This document shows positions 1-6,622 of a DNA stretch of 12,400 nucleotides, in pieces. The number at the start of each line of letters is the position of its first letter. Positions within the stretch are counted from its first letter, which is position 1. The notes beneath the pieces are model-generated. The model was not told the DNA's origin. It saw only the letters and a program-made list of their open reading frames with translations, and ran no database searches. The stretch comes from Pseudomonadota bacterium (GTDB taxonomy: Bacteria; Pseudomonadota; Gammaproteobacteria; Burkholderiales; Rhodocyclaceae): the NCBI GenBank assembly GCA_009778425.1, contig WRJU01000218.1, forward strand, positions 1 through 12,400, read 5' to 3'. Position numbers and translations under genes: made by a program.

Positions 1-1
1 G

Positions 2-97
2 CATGACATTCTGGATGTGCGTGTGGAAGAGACGGACAAAAACGTCTTTGAGCGCTTGAGCGCGTGCCTGGAGTTCACACCCGTCGCGGTCGCATGA
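2..97 (+). CDS. C-terminal end of an unidentified protein (partial)
   Basis: An open frame enters from the left edge and ends at TGA 95-97, leaving 31 codons (HDILDVRVEETDKNVFERLS, then ACLEFTPVAVA). The residue mix is typical of a soluble protein and codon choice resembles the neighbouring genes. It stops 9 bases before the stop codon of the convergent antitoxin gene, a normal tail-to-tail arrangement. The fragment is too short for me to recognise a family, and it could be a chance open frame. Confidence 0.45.
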   Translation, partial: HDILDVRVEETDKNVFERLSACLEFTPVAVA

Positions 98-106
98 TCG
101 GGGGCG

Positions 107-400
107 TCAGGTGTGCAGTGCTTCGATGGCTGCGTTTGGGTTGGCTGCTACAATTTTCAGCAACGCGCGCGCGGGGCCGGACGGCGTCGTTCTGTTTTGC
201 TCCCAGTTTTCCAGCGTTCGCCGTGATACGCCAATCAGGCGCGCGAATTCAGACTGCGAAACTTTCGCGGATTCGCGGAGCGCCTTTACGTCCTGTGCCG
301 CGATAACGGTTTTTTTAGCGCCGGGAACTTCTTCACCGCGCAGACAGCGCCCCGCGTCCTTGACGCTCTGCACCAAGTCAGCAAACATTTGCTGGTTCAT
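107..400 (-). CDS. higA: HigA2/NadS-like antitoxin, XRE-family HTH
   Basis: Protein of 97 residues with a helix-turn-helix at about residues 38-75; the turn and recognition helix (SQSEFARLIGVSRRTLENWE) are those of HigA2/NadS-type antitoxins. In this family the antitoxin binds and neutralises its toxin and represses the shared promoter. The ATG overlaps the toxin stop codon as ATGA (397-400), so translation is probably coupled. A strong Shine-Dalgarno (AAGAGGAG, complement of 409-416) lies 8 bases upstream of the ATG, inside the toxin gene. The N-terminal part (MNQQMFADLVQSVKDAG) also matches the family pattern. Full length; nothing appears truncated. Function is by homology; activity is inferred. 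Confidence 0.9.
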   Translation of the reverse strand: MNQQMFADLVQSVKDAGRCLRGEEVPGAKKTVIAAQDVKALRESAKVSQSEFARLIGVSRRTLENWEQNRTTPSGPARALLKIVAANPNAAIEALHT

Positions 401-711
401 GCCGTTAACTCCTCTTGTGCCAGTTTTGCAAGGATTTTTAGTTGCTCATTGGAAAGGTCGTCCATGATGTTCTTTGGGTAAGCGAACACCAATAAGCACA
501 ATGATTTTGATGTCTGCCAGTAGTAAATTACACGTGCTCCGCCGCTCTTTCCCCGCCCTGGCAGGGCGAAGCGCATCTTGCGCAGCCCTTTCCCGCCCGG
601 AATCACTGAACCGATGTTGGGGCGCTCCATAATTGCGGACTGAATCGAACGCAGTTCATCGTCGGTGAACGCAAGATATTTCTGGAAGAGGGGCAGCTCG
701 ATGAAAACCAT
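397..711 (-). CDS. higB: HigB2/RelE-family toxin
   Basis: Protein of 104 residues, normal for HigB2-like toxins of the RelE/ParE superfamily, which cleave mRNA on the ribosome. The N-terminus MVFIELPLFQ and the core block at residues 43-65 (LRKMRFALPGRGKSGGARVI followed by YYW) are characteristic; basic residues including Arg44, Lys45, Arg47, Arg53 and Arg60 fit an RNA-binding or cleaving surface. The C-terminal FAYPKN..DDLSNEQ segment also fits the family. The order is toxin then antitoxin, as in HigBA2 of Vibrio cholerae. I see no Shine-Dalgarno before ATG 709-711, and the predicted transcription start falls at or next to the ATG. No disruption is visible, so the toxin is likely intact. Confidence 0.9.
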   Translation of the reverse strand: MVFIELPLFQKYLAFTDDELRSIQSAIMERPNIGSVIPGGKGLRKMRFALPGRGKSGGARVIYYWQTSKSLCLLVFAYPKNIMDDLSNEQLKILAKLAQEELTA

Positions 712-717
712 GATTAA

Positions 718-746
718 ATCATATACGCTTAAAGCGTATATTGCAA
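718..746 (-). promoter_or_regulatory. Predicted higBA promoter with palindromic operator in the spacer
   Basis: Reading on the minus strand, TTGCAA (741-746) is a plausible -35 and TATGAT (718-723) a good -10, with exactly 17 bases between them. A perfect palindrome at 721-741, with 10-base arms (ATATACGCTT and its reverse complement) around one central base, covers the whole spacer. HigA-type antitoxins repress their own operon by binding such dyads, so this is the likely operator. Transcription would begin near 710-712, at the toxin ATG. The hexamers and dyad are seen directly; binding is inferred. Confidence 0.75.
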
Positions 747-779
747 CACCTGAATGCGGAAAGTTTCCTGTGTCCTCCT

Positions 780-1550
780 ATGCTGATCGACACGCATATC
801 CATCTCGACGCGGCTGAGTTCGATCCGGATCGCGCGGCGCTGCTCGCACGGGCGCGCGCGGCGGGCATCGAGAAGTTTGTCGTGCCCGCCGTCGACCGCG
901 CGGGGTTTGCGCGGGTGCTGGCGCTGGCTGAAACGACGTCCGGCGTCTTTCCGGCGCTCGGAATTCATCCGCTCACCGTCGACCATGCCGATGAAGCCGA
1001 TCTCGATTTGCTCGACGCGCTGCTTGCGCAAGGCCGCGCCGTGGCCGTGGGGGAAATCGGGCTGGATCATTATGTGCCGGGATTCAACGCTGCGCGGCAG
1101 GAGGCGTTCTTTGTCGCGCAGCTTGAGCTGGCACGCCGTCACGGATTGCCGGTCATCCTCCATGTGCGCCGGGCGCAGGACACCGTGCTCGCGGCTTTAC
1201 GGCGAACCCAGGTCGTGGGGGGGATCGCGCATGCTTTCAATGGCAGTACCCAGCAGGCGGAGGCGTTCATTGAATTGGGATTCAAACTCGGTTTTGGCGG
1301 CGCGATGACTTTTGACGGGTCGCGCCGCATCCGCCGTCTCGCGGCTGAGTTGCCGCTGGATGCGATTGTGCTGGAAACCGACGCGCCGGACATGCCTCCG
1401 GCCTGGGCGCATGGCGAGCGGAATATGCCGGAAAATCTTTTGCGTATAGCGAAAATTTTTGCCGAATTGCGTAATTTGTCTCTTGAAGAAGTTGTCCGGA
1501 TCACTTCCGATAACGCCCGCGCGGTGCTGACCTTGCCGGAAAATGGCTGA
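780..1550 (+). CDS. TatD-family metal-dependent hydrolase (YjjV-like)
   Basis: A TIM-barrel metallohydrolase of 256 residues, the usual TatD length. Metal ligands are all present: His6 and His8 in MLIDTHIHLD, Glu92 in VGEIGLD, His128 in ILHVR, His151 in IAHAFNGS and Asp201 in LETDAPD. Family members act as DNases or as hydrolases of uncertain substrate; this one most resembles the YjjV branch (E. coli YjjV is about the same size). I chose ATG 780 because MLIDTHIHLD is the conserved N-terminus; an in-frame TTG at 741 would add 13 atypical residues and overlap the toxin operator. No clear Shine-Dalgarno precedes 780. It is divergent from higBA and apparently monocistronic. The molecular substrate cannot be read from the sequence. 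Confidence 0.9.
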   Translation: MLIDTHIHLDAAEFDPDRAALLARARAAGIEKFVVPAVDRAGFARVLALAETTSGVFPALGIHPLTVDHADEADLDLLDALLAQGRAVAVGEIGLDHYVPGFNAARQEAFFVAQLELARRHGLPVILHVRRAQDTVLAALRRTQVVGGIAHAFNGSTQQAEAFIELGFKLGFGGAMTFDGSRRIRRLAAELPLDAIVLETDAPDMPPAWAHGERNMPENLLRIAKIFAELRNLSLEEVVRITSDNARAVLTLPENG

Positions 1551-1763
1551 AATGGGCATTGTCGGAGCGATCGCAAACGTATCGGGGAATTCTTAACTTT
1601 TTTGGTAGAGTCATTCAAAAGAAAGCAGTATTTTTACGCGGTATTTTTTGCGCTGCAGCATGTGTTGTCCGAGGCATAGTGACATAATTTAAGACCTTGG
1701 GAAAACCCAATCCGGGGGCATTCATCGCAATGCCAAACTCACGAAGCCACAAAGGAGACTGCC
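1551..1763. other. Intergenic region between tatD and etfB
   Basis: These 213 bases are more AT-rich than their surroundings, with T-runs near 1599-1604 and 1643-1649. They should contain the etfBA promoter, but I find no convincing -35/-10 pair; CATAAT at 1683-1688 is the best -10 candidate and lacks a well-placed -35. Two small perfect stems occur near the etfB start: TTGGG/CCCAA around 1698-1711, and GGCATT/AATGCC around 1717-1734 with a six-base loop. No gene is supported here, and no clear intrinsic terminator for tatD. Confidence 0.4.
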
Positions 1764-2513
1764 TTGAAAATCCTGGTCCCTGTCAAACGTGTGGTCGACT
1801 ACAACGTCAATATCCGCGTCAAGGCGGATGGCAGCGGGGTAGAGACGGCCAACGTGAAAATGAGTATGAATCCATTTGATGAAATCGCGGTGGAAGAGGC
1901 AGTGCGCTTGAAGGAAGCCGGTGTTGCAACCGAAGTGCTTGTCGTGAGTGCCGGTCTGGGAGCCGCGCAGGAGACGTTGCGTACCGCGATGGCAATGGGA
2001 GCCGATCGCGGTTTCCTTGTGGAAACCGATGCCGATCTGCAACCGCTGGCGGTTGCCAAGCTCCTGAAGGCGATTGTCGACAAGGAAGCCCCGAAAATGG
2101 TCATCGCTGGCAAGCAGGCCATTGACGACGATGCCAACCAGACCGGGCAAATGCTTGCCGCGCTGCTTGGCTGGCCGCAGGCAACGTTCGTTTCCAAACT
2201 CATTCCCGGCGCGGATGAAATCACCGTTGCCCGCGAAATCGACGGCGGCTTGGAAAAACTGGCAGTCAAGCTGCCGGCGGTGGTGACGGTCGATCTGCGT
2301 CTCAATGAGCCGCGTTATGCCACTTTGCCGAACATCATGAAGGCAAAGAAAAAACCGCTCGAAATCGTGAAGCCCGCCGATCTGGGCGTGGATGTCGCGC
2401 CGAGGCTCGCGACTCTCAAAGTGACCGAGCCGCCCAAGCGCAGCGCGGGGATCGTTGTGGCCGATGTCGGCCAACTGGTCGATAAACTCAAGAACGTTGC
2501 AAAGGTGATCTGA
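1764..2513 (+). CDS. etfB: Electron transfer flavoprotein beta subunit
   Basis: The 249-residue beta subunit of the soluble heterodimeric flavoprotein that takes electrons from acyl-CoA dehydrogenases and passes them to ETF:quinone oxidoreductase. The N-terminus MKILVPVKRVVDYN, the NPFDEIAVEEAVRLKE block (residues 36-51), the AMP-site segment GKQAIDDDANQTGQ (116-129) and the family signature VDLRLNEPRYATLPNIMKAK (176-195) are all present. Leu188 in ATLPN is the recognition-loop leucine that inserts into partner dehydrogenases. The start is TTG 1764, supported by AAAGGAG at 1751-1757 with six bases of spacing and by the conserved first residues. It is followed after two bases by etfA. Length is typical and no defects are seen. 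Confidence 0.96.
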   Translation: MKILVPVKRVVDYNVNIRVKADGSGVETANVKMSMNPFDEIAVEEAVRLKEAGVATEVLVVSAGLGAAQETLRTAMAMGADRGFLVETDADLQPLAVAKLLKAIVDKEAPKMVIAGKQAIDDDANQTGQMLAALLGWPQATFVSKLIPGADEITVAREIDGGLEKLAVKLPAVVTVDLRLNEPRYATLPNIMKAKKKPLEIVKPADLGVDVAPRLATLKVTEPPKRSAGIVVADVGQLVDKLKNVAKVI

Positions 2514-2515
2514 TC

Positions 2516-3448
2516 ATGGCCATTCTCGTCATTGCCGAACACGACAACGCCGCCCTGAAGGCCGCAACTCTCAATGCCGTGACTGCCGCCGGAAAGCTCG
2601 GCGGCGATGTTCATCTGCTCGTAGCCGGTGCCAATCTCGGCACGGTGAGCCAGGCTGCCGCCAAGGTCGCGGGCGTTGCCAAGGTGCTTGTCGCCGATGC
2701 GCCGCAGTATGAAGCGCAAACTCCGGAAAACCTCGCCGACCTGGTCAAGGGGCTGGCTTCCGGTTACAGCCATATCGTGGCGCCCGCCACCAGCGCAGGC
2801 AAAAACCTGACGCCGCGTGTGGCGGCTCTGCTCGATGTTGCCCAAATCAGCGATGTCATTGCCGTCGAAGCGCCGGATACCTTCGTGCGCCCGATCTATG
2901 CCGGTAACGCGCTGGCTACGGTGAAGAGCGCCGATCCAATCAAGGTTCTCACCGTGCGCACGACTGCGTTCGACGCTGCCGGGGAAGGCGGCGGCGCGGC
3001 CCTTGAGCCGGTGGCGGCGGGGGCTGATCTCGGCCTCGTGCGCCTGGTTGGGCGCGAAGTCACCAAGAGCGCGCGTCCCGAACTGAGCGCTGCCAAGATC
3101 GTCGTTTCCGGAGGGCGCGGCCTGGGTAGCGGCGAAAACTTCAGCAAGATGCTCGAACCCTTGGCCGACAAGCTCGGCGCGGCAATTGGCGCAAGCCGTG
3201 CTGCGGTGGACGCCGGTTTCGTGCCCAACGACTATCAGGTGGGGCAGACTGGCAAGATCGTTGCGCCGGAGCTTTACTTCGCCATCGGGATTTCGGGGGC
3301 GATCCAGCATCTGGCCGGCATGAAGGATTCCAAGGTGATCGTGGCGATCAACAAGGATGCTGACGCGCCGATCTTCCAGGTAGCTGATTTTGGCTTGGTG
3401 GCAGACCTGTTCACCGCCGTGCCGGAACTGGTGGCAGCGGTGGGTTGA
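2516..3448 (+). CDS. etfA: Electron transfer flavoprotein alpha subunit
   Basis: The 310-residue FAD-binding partner of EtfB. Domain I is the N-terminal Rossmann-like part (MAILVIAEHD to about residue 185). The C-terminal FAD domain follows, with SGGRGLGSGENF (198-209), GASRAAVDAG (225-234), GQTGKIVAPELYFAIGISGA (243-262) and INKDADAPIFQVADFGLV (278-295). Arg201, Ser227/Arg228 and Gln244-Thr245 correspond to known FAD contacts. The ATG lies two bases after the etfB stop, with AAGGTGA (2502-2508) spanning the end of etfB, so the two are translated from one mRNA. Length is typical of bacterial EtfA. Confidence 0.96.
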   Translation: MAILVIAEHDNAALKAATLNAVTAAGKLGGDVHLLVAGANLGTVSQAAAKVAGVAKVLVADAPQYEAQTPENLADLVKGLASGYSHIVAPATSAGKNLTPRVAALLDVAQISDVIAVEAPDTFVRPIYAGNALATVKSADPIKVLTVRTTAFDAAGEGGGAALEPVAAGADLGLVRLVGREVTKSARPELSAAKIVVSGGRGLGSGENFSKMLEPLADKLGAAIGASRAAVDAGFVPNDYQVGQTGKIVAPELYFAIGISGAIQHLAGMKDSKVIVAINKDADAPIFQVADFGLVADLFTAVPELVAAVG

Positions 3449-3464
3449 ACTGCTGCCTTACGGG

Positions 3465-3489
3465 TGGCGGCGTCCGATGAGCGTCGCCA
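3465..3489 (+). other. Stem-loop in the etfA-dehydrogenase spacer
   Basis: TGGCGGCG (3465-3472) can pair with CGTCGCCA (3482-3489), with one G-U pair and a nine-base loop. No T-run follows, so it is not an intrinsic terminator. It may affect mRNA processing or relative expression of etfBA and the downstream dehydrogenase, or be chance in GC-rich DNA. Confidence 0.35.
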
Positions 3490-3542
3490 TCCTTGAAGTA
3501 AACAGCATCAAGACATTCTCATTTATTGGAGGGGGAGTCCCA

Positions 3543-5354
3543 ATGAGTACTTACAATGCACCACTTGCCGATATGCGTTTCGTCCTGAACGAACTGGCTG
3601 GGTTGCAGGAAATTATTGATCTGCCTGATTTTGCCGAAGTCGATGCCGATACGGTGGATGCCATTCTCGAAGAAGCCGCCAAATTCGCGTCCGAAGTCAT
3701 TGATCCCTTGAATCTGAGGGGGGACGTGGACAGCCCGGTCTGGAAAAACGGCGTCGTCACCACAAACCAGGAATACAAGAGCGCCTACAAGCTCTTTTGT
3801 GAAAACGGCTGGCATGCCATGCCGGTCAATCCCAAGTTCGGCGGTCAGGGCTTGCCTCACCTCGTCAACATCGCGGTCAATGAAATGTGGCGTTCCGCCA
3901 GCATTGCCTTCGCGCTGTGCCCGATGCTGACCTTGGGCGCAATCGAGGCGATTCGTCACCACGCTTCCGAGGAGCTCAAGGAAAAATACCTGCACAAGAT
4001 GGCTGACGGCACCTGGTCGGGCACGATGAACCTGACCGAGCCGCAAGCCGGTTCCGATCTCACTGCCATCCGCACCAAGGCCGTGGCTGATCCCAGCGGC
4101 GACGGTACTTACCGGGTCACAGGCACCAAGATATTCATCACTTGGGGCGAACACGACATGGCGGAGAACATCATCCACCTCGTGCTCGCGCGCCTGCCCA
4201 ATTCCGATCCGGGCCTGAAAGGCATCTCGCTCTTTATCGTTCCCAAATACCTCGTCAACGACGACGGCAGCCTGGGCGAGCGTAACGACCTGATTTGTTC
4301 GTCCATCGAGCACAAACTCGGTATCCACGGCAGCGTCACCTCGGTCATGTCCTATGGCGACAATGCCGGAGCGAAGGGCTGGCTGGTCGGACAGGAAGGC
4401 AAGGGCGTGGCCTACATGTTCACGATGATGAACCACGCGCGCCTCAACGTCGGTCTGGAAGGCGTCGGCGTGGCCGAGCGTGCCTACCAGCACGCGCTGA
4501 CCTATGCCCGCGAGCGTATCCAGGGCGCGATCATCGGCGACAAGACCAAGGAAACCAAGCCCATCCTGTTCCATCCGGATGTGCGCCGTCTCCTGATGAG
4601 CATGAAGGCTCGCACCGAAGGCATCCGCGCGCTGGCCTATTTCGTGGCCGGCAACATGGACAAGGCTGCTCACCATCCCGACGCGGCGGTTCGCAAGCAA
4701 AGCCAGGCGTATGTCGAACTGCTCACCCCGGTGGTCAAGGCTTGGAGTACCGAAAGCGGCATCGACATCGCGACCGATGGCATTCAGGTACACGGCGGAA
4801 CCGGCTTCATCGAAGAGACCGGCGCGGCGCTCTACCTGCGCGATGCCCGCATCACCACGATCTACGAAGGCACGACCGCCATACAGGCCAACGACCTGGT
4901 GGGCCGCAAGACCGCGCGTGAAAAGGATGAAGCGGGCAACGTCGGCTTTACCGCTCGTGGGCTGTACAAGGAAATTGCCGCCTACGCCGACAAACTTTCG
5001 GGCGATGCCAGATTGGGCAATATTGGCAAACTCCTGAAGGAAGCCGTCCAGGCGCAGATCGACGCGACCGAATGGTTGATCGGCGTCTATGGCAGCGCGC
5101 CGGAAATCGTGCATGCCGGTTCCGTTGTCTACACCAAGCTCACCGGCATCGTCGTGGGTGGCTGGCTGATGGCCAAGTCCGCCCAGATCGCGCAGGCGAA
5201 GCTGGATGCGGGCGCGACCGACGGCTACTACAAGGCCAAACTGGCGACGGTTCGTTTCTTCGCTCAACACTTGATGGTACATGCCAGGGCGATGGCGACG
5301 GAAATCGTCCAGGGCGGCGAGTCGGTGTTCGGCCTCGAAGAGCCACTGTTCTAA
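3543..5354 (+). CDS. Acyl-CoA dehydrogenase, long DmdC/FadE-like type
   Basis: A flavin-dependent dehydrogenase of 603 residues that would introduce the alpha-beta double bond into an acyl-CoA. Seen in order: helical N-terminal domain; beta domain with MNLTEPQAGSDL (162-173) and TKIFITWGEHD (195-205) around the FAD; C-terminal helical domain with GIQVHGGTGFIEETGA (413-428) and ITTIYEGTTAIQANDL (437-452). Glu442 in IYEGT is the expected catalytic base. An extra C-terminal domain (about 470-600) marks the roughly 600-residue class that includes DmdC (3-methylmercaptopropionyl-CoA dehydrogenase); substrate cannot be assigned beyond that. ATG 3543 is supported by GGAGGGGGAG (3528-3537). An in-frame ATG at 3390 would overlap etfA and add 51 atypical residues. 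It follows etfBA by 94 bases on the same strand and presumably donates electrons to that ETF. Confidence 0.93.
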   Translation: MSTYNAPLADMRFVLNELAGLQEIIDLPDFAEVDADTVDAILEEAAKFASEVIDPLNLRGDVDSPVWKNGVVTTNQEYKSAYKLFCENGWHAMPVNPKFGGQGLPHLVNIAVNEMWRSASIAFALCPMLTLGAIEAIRHHASEELKEKYLHKMADGTWSGTMNLTEPQAGSDLTAIRTKAVADPSGDGTYRVTGTKIFITWGEHDMAENIIHLVLARLPNSDPGLKGISLFIVPKYLVNDDGSLGERNDLICSSIEHKLGIHGSVTSVMSYGDNAGAKGWLVGQEGKGVAYMFTMMNHARLNVGLEGVGVAERAYQHALTYARERIQGAIIGDKTKETKPILFHPDVRRLLMSMKARTEGIRALAYFVAGNMDKAAHHPDAAVRKQSQAYVELLTPVVKAWSTESGIDIATDGIQVHGGTGFIEETGAALYLRDARITTIYEGTTAIQANDLVGRKTAREKDEAGNVGFTARGLYKEIAAYADKLSGDARLGNIGKLLKEAVQAQIDATEWLIGVYGSAPEIVHAGSVVYTKLTGIVVGGWLMAKSAQIAQAKLDAGATDGYYKAKLATVRFFAQHLMVHARAMATEIVQGGESVFGLEEPLF

Positions 5355-5358
5355 GGGT

Positions 5359-5394
5359 GAAACGGCATCTTTCCTTCGGGAGCGATGCCGTTTC
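5359..5394 (+). other. UUCG-capped stem-loop after the acyl-CoA dehydrogenase
   Basis: Two perfect 11-base arms, GAAACGGCATC (5359-5369) and GATGCCGTTTC (5384-5394), enclose a second short stem TCC/GGA closed by a TTCG tetraloop (5372-5381), with a 2x2 internal loop between. It starts four bases after the stop codon. No T-run follows on either strand, so it looks more like an mRNA 3'-end stabiliser or a repeat element than the terminator itself. Confidence 0.6.
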
Positions 5395-5414
5395 AAAAGA
5401 GGGGAAGGGAGAAG

Positions 5415-5444
5415 GGCGGCGGAACAATATCCGCCGCCTTTTTT
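5415..5444 (+). terminator. Intrinsic terminator of the etfBA-dehydrogenase unit
   Basis: GGCGGCGGA (5415-5423) pairs perfectly with TCCGCCGCC (5430-5438) around a six-base loop, followed at once by six T (5439-5444). This is a canonical rho-independent terminator for plus-strand transcription, ending the block upstream of the metal importer. Confidence 0.9.
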
Positions 5445-5446
5445 CG

Positions 5447-5465
5447 CGCGCCCAGCATGGGCGCG
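5447..5465. repeat. GC-rich inverted repeat upstream of cbiM
   Basis: CGCGCCCA (5447-5454) and TGGGCGCG (5458-5465) form a perfect eight-base stem with a three-base loop, three bases after the terminator T-run. No T-run follows. It may be part of a compound termination region or a protein-binding dyad; the function is unknown. Confidence 0.45.
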
Positions 5466-5485
5466 TTCCTGCGGGGCAGGGCCGA

Positions 5486-5511
5486 CCATAAATTTTTTAT
5501 GGCCTTATAAT
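5486..5511 (+). promoter_or_regulatory. Predicted promoter of the cbiMQO operon with an AT-rich dyad
   Basis: TATAAT at 5506-5511 is a perfect -10 hexamer. No good -35 lies 17 bases upstream (5483-5488 matches poorly), suggesting an activated or weak promoter. Between these positions sits a perfect dyad, CCATAAA (5486-5492) and TTTATGG (5496-5502), which could be an operator. The -10 also overlaps ATAATGAT, resembling half of a Fur-type box. Transcription would start near 5518, leaving a leader of about 65 bases. I see no cobalamin riboswitch; the leader is too short. Confidence 0.5.
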
Positions 5512-5584
5512 GATAAAAAAAGACCGCATTGGCGTTCTTTATAGAGTTTGTTCTTACAGGATTTGGAAAGGGCTTTTGCAAACC

Positions 5585-6622
5585 ATGCATATGGCGGATG
5601 CGCTTCTTTCTCCGGCGCTAGGGTTGGCTATGAACGCACTCAGCGTTGCGGCCATCGGCGCATCGGTGGCAAAGGTCGAAAAAGACGAATTGAGTGAGAA
5701 AAAAATCCCCATTATGGGCGTCGCGGGAGCCATGATTTTTGCGATGCAGATGGTCAATTTCACGATTCCCGCCACAGGTTCGTCGGGACACATCGGTGGC
5801 GGGATTTTGCTGGCGGGTTTGCTCGGCGGCGTTCCGGCTTTTCTCTCCATTGCGGCGGTGCTTATCATTCAATGCCTTTTCTTTGCCGACGGCGGATTGC
5901 TGGCTCTTGGCTGCAACATTTTCAATATGGGCCTCATTCCCTGTCTCGTCATCTATCCGCTTATTTTTAAGCCCTTGCTGAAAAACGGAATCGGCTATAA
6001 ACGTTTGTCCTTGGCTTCGGTCATTTCGGTGGTGATTGGCTTGGAACTTGGCGCGTTTTGTGTTGTGCTGCAAACCCTGGCCTCGGGTATTACAGAGCTT
6101 CCCTTCAGCACCTTCCTTGCGCTCATGCTGCCCATTCATCTCGTCATCGGACTCGCCGAGGGCTTCGTAACAGCGGTAGTGCTGTGTTTCGTCTACAAAA
6201 TGAGCCCGGACATCATCGACTCCTCACAGTCCCGGCAATGTCTGAACGTTTCGGCAAAAAAAGTGCTCGTGACCCTGGCCCTGTTGACAGTGACAGCCGG
6301 TGGTGTGCTCTCCCTGTTCGCGTCCACAAACCCGGACGGTTTGGAGTGGGCCATCGGAAAGACCACACAAAAAGTTTTCGGCACGGAAGCTGCTCTCGAC
6401 CCAGGGCTTAGCCCGGAGGAGGGCCTCTTCGAGAGTGCCGCCAGCCTGCAGAAAAAAACCGCGTTCCTGCCCAATTACACGTTTGCGTCAAACCCCGACA
6501 ACCCAGCGGGAACACCTGCCTCCGGGCTTATCGGCGCAGCCATTGTCTTTGCCTTCGCCGGGATGACGGGACTGCTCATCTCCAAAGTGAAGAGAAGCAA
6601 AAAAGCAGGGGCGCATGTCTGA
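5585..6622 (+). CDS. cbiM: Nickel/cobalt ECF importer substrate-binding membrane protein, CbiM with fused PDGLE (NikMN-like)
   Basis: A membrane protein of 345 residues that binds the metal for an energy-coupling-factor importer. The start at ATG 5585 gives MHMADALLSP; family structures show metal held by the N-terminal amine and His2, so this exact N-terminus matters. An upstream in-frame ATG at 5510 lies inside the predicted -10 and would bury His2, so I rejected it. Other CbiM motifs are VNFTIPATGSSGHIGGG (57-73, with His69 a likely ligand) and FFADGGLLALGCNIFNMG. After several hydrophobic segments, NPDGLE (249-254) opens a C-terminal PDGLE domain ending in a last membrane helix. This is CbiN/NikN function fused to CbiM. 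A weak GGAAAGGG (5565-5572) precedes the start. It overlaps cbiQ by eight bases. Nickel versus cobalt cannot be decided here; the NikMN architecture leans to nickel. Confidence 0.9.
   Translation: MHMADALLSPALGLAMNALSVAAIGASVAKVEKDELSEKKIPIMGVAGAMIFAMQMVNFTIPATGSSGHIGGGILLAGLLGGVPAFLSIAAVLIIQCLFFADGGLLALGCNIFNMGLIPCLVIYPLIFKPLLKNGIGYKRLSLASVISVVIGLELGAFCVVLQTLASGITELPFSTFLALMLPIHLVIGLAEGFVTAVVLCFVYKMSPDIIDSSQSRQCLNVSAKKVLVTLALLTVTAGGVLSLFASTNPDGLEWAIGKTTQKVFGTEAALDPGLSPEEGLFESAASLQKKTAFLPNYTFASNPDNPAGTPASGLIGAAIVFAFAGMTGLLISKVKRSKKAGAHV

Noticed and set aside
1599..1604. Intrinsic terminator after tatD at the T-run
   Set aside because: No stable GC-rich stem directly precedes the T-run.
2315..3310. 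Long minus-strand frame opposite etfB and etfA
   Set aside because: Spans two real genes on the other strand and shows no recognisable protein features.
3519..5489. A 656-codon open frame on the minus strand across the acyl-CoA dehydrogenase
   Set aside because: It is the antisense of a clearly conserved gene in GC-rich DNA, its product has no recognisable motif, and it runs through the terminator.
5510..5584. N-terminal extension of CbiM from ATG 5510
   Set aside because: That ATG lies within the predicted -10 hexamer, and the conserved metal-binding N-terminus begins at 5585.
5445..5584. Cobalamin riboswitch before cbiM
   Set aside because: The leader after the likely transcription start is only about 65 bases and shows no B12-box-like segment.
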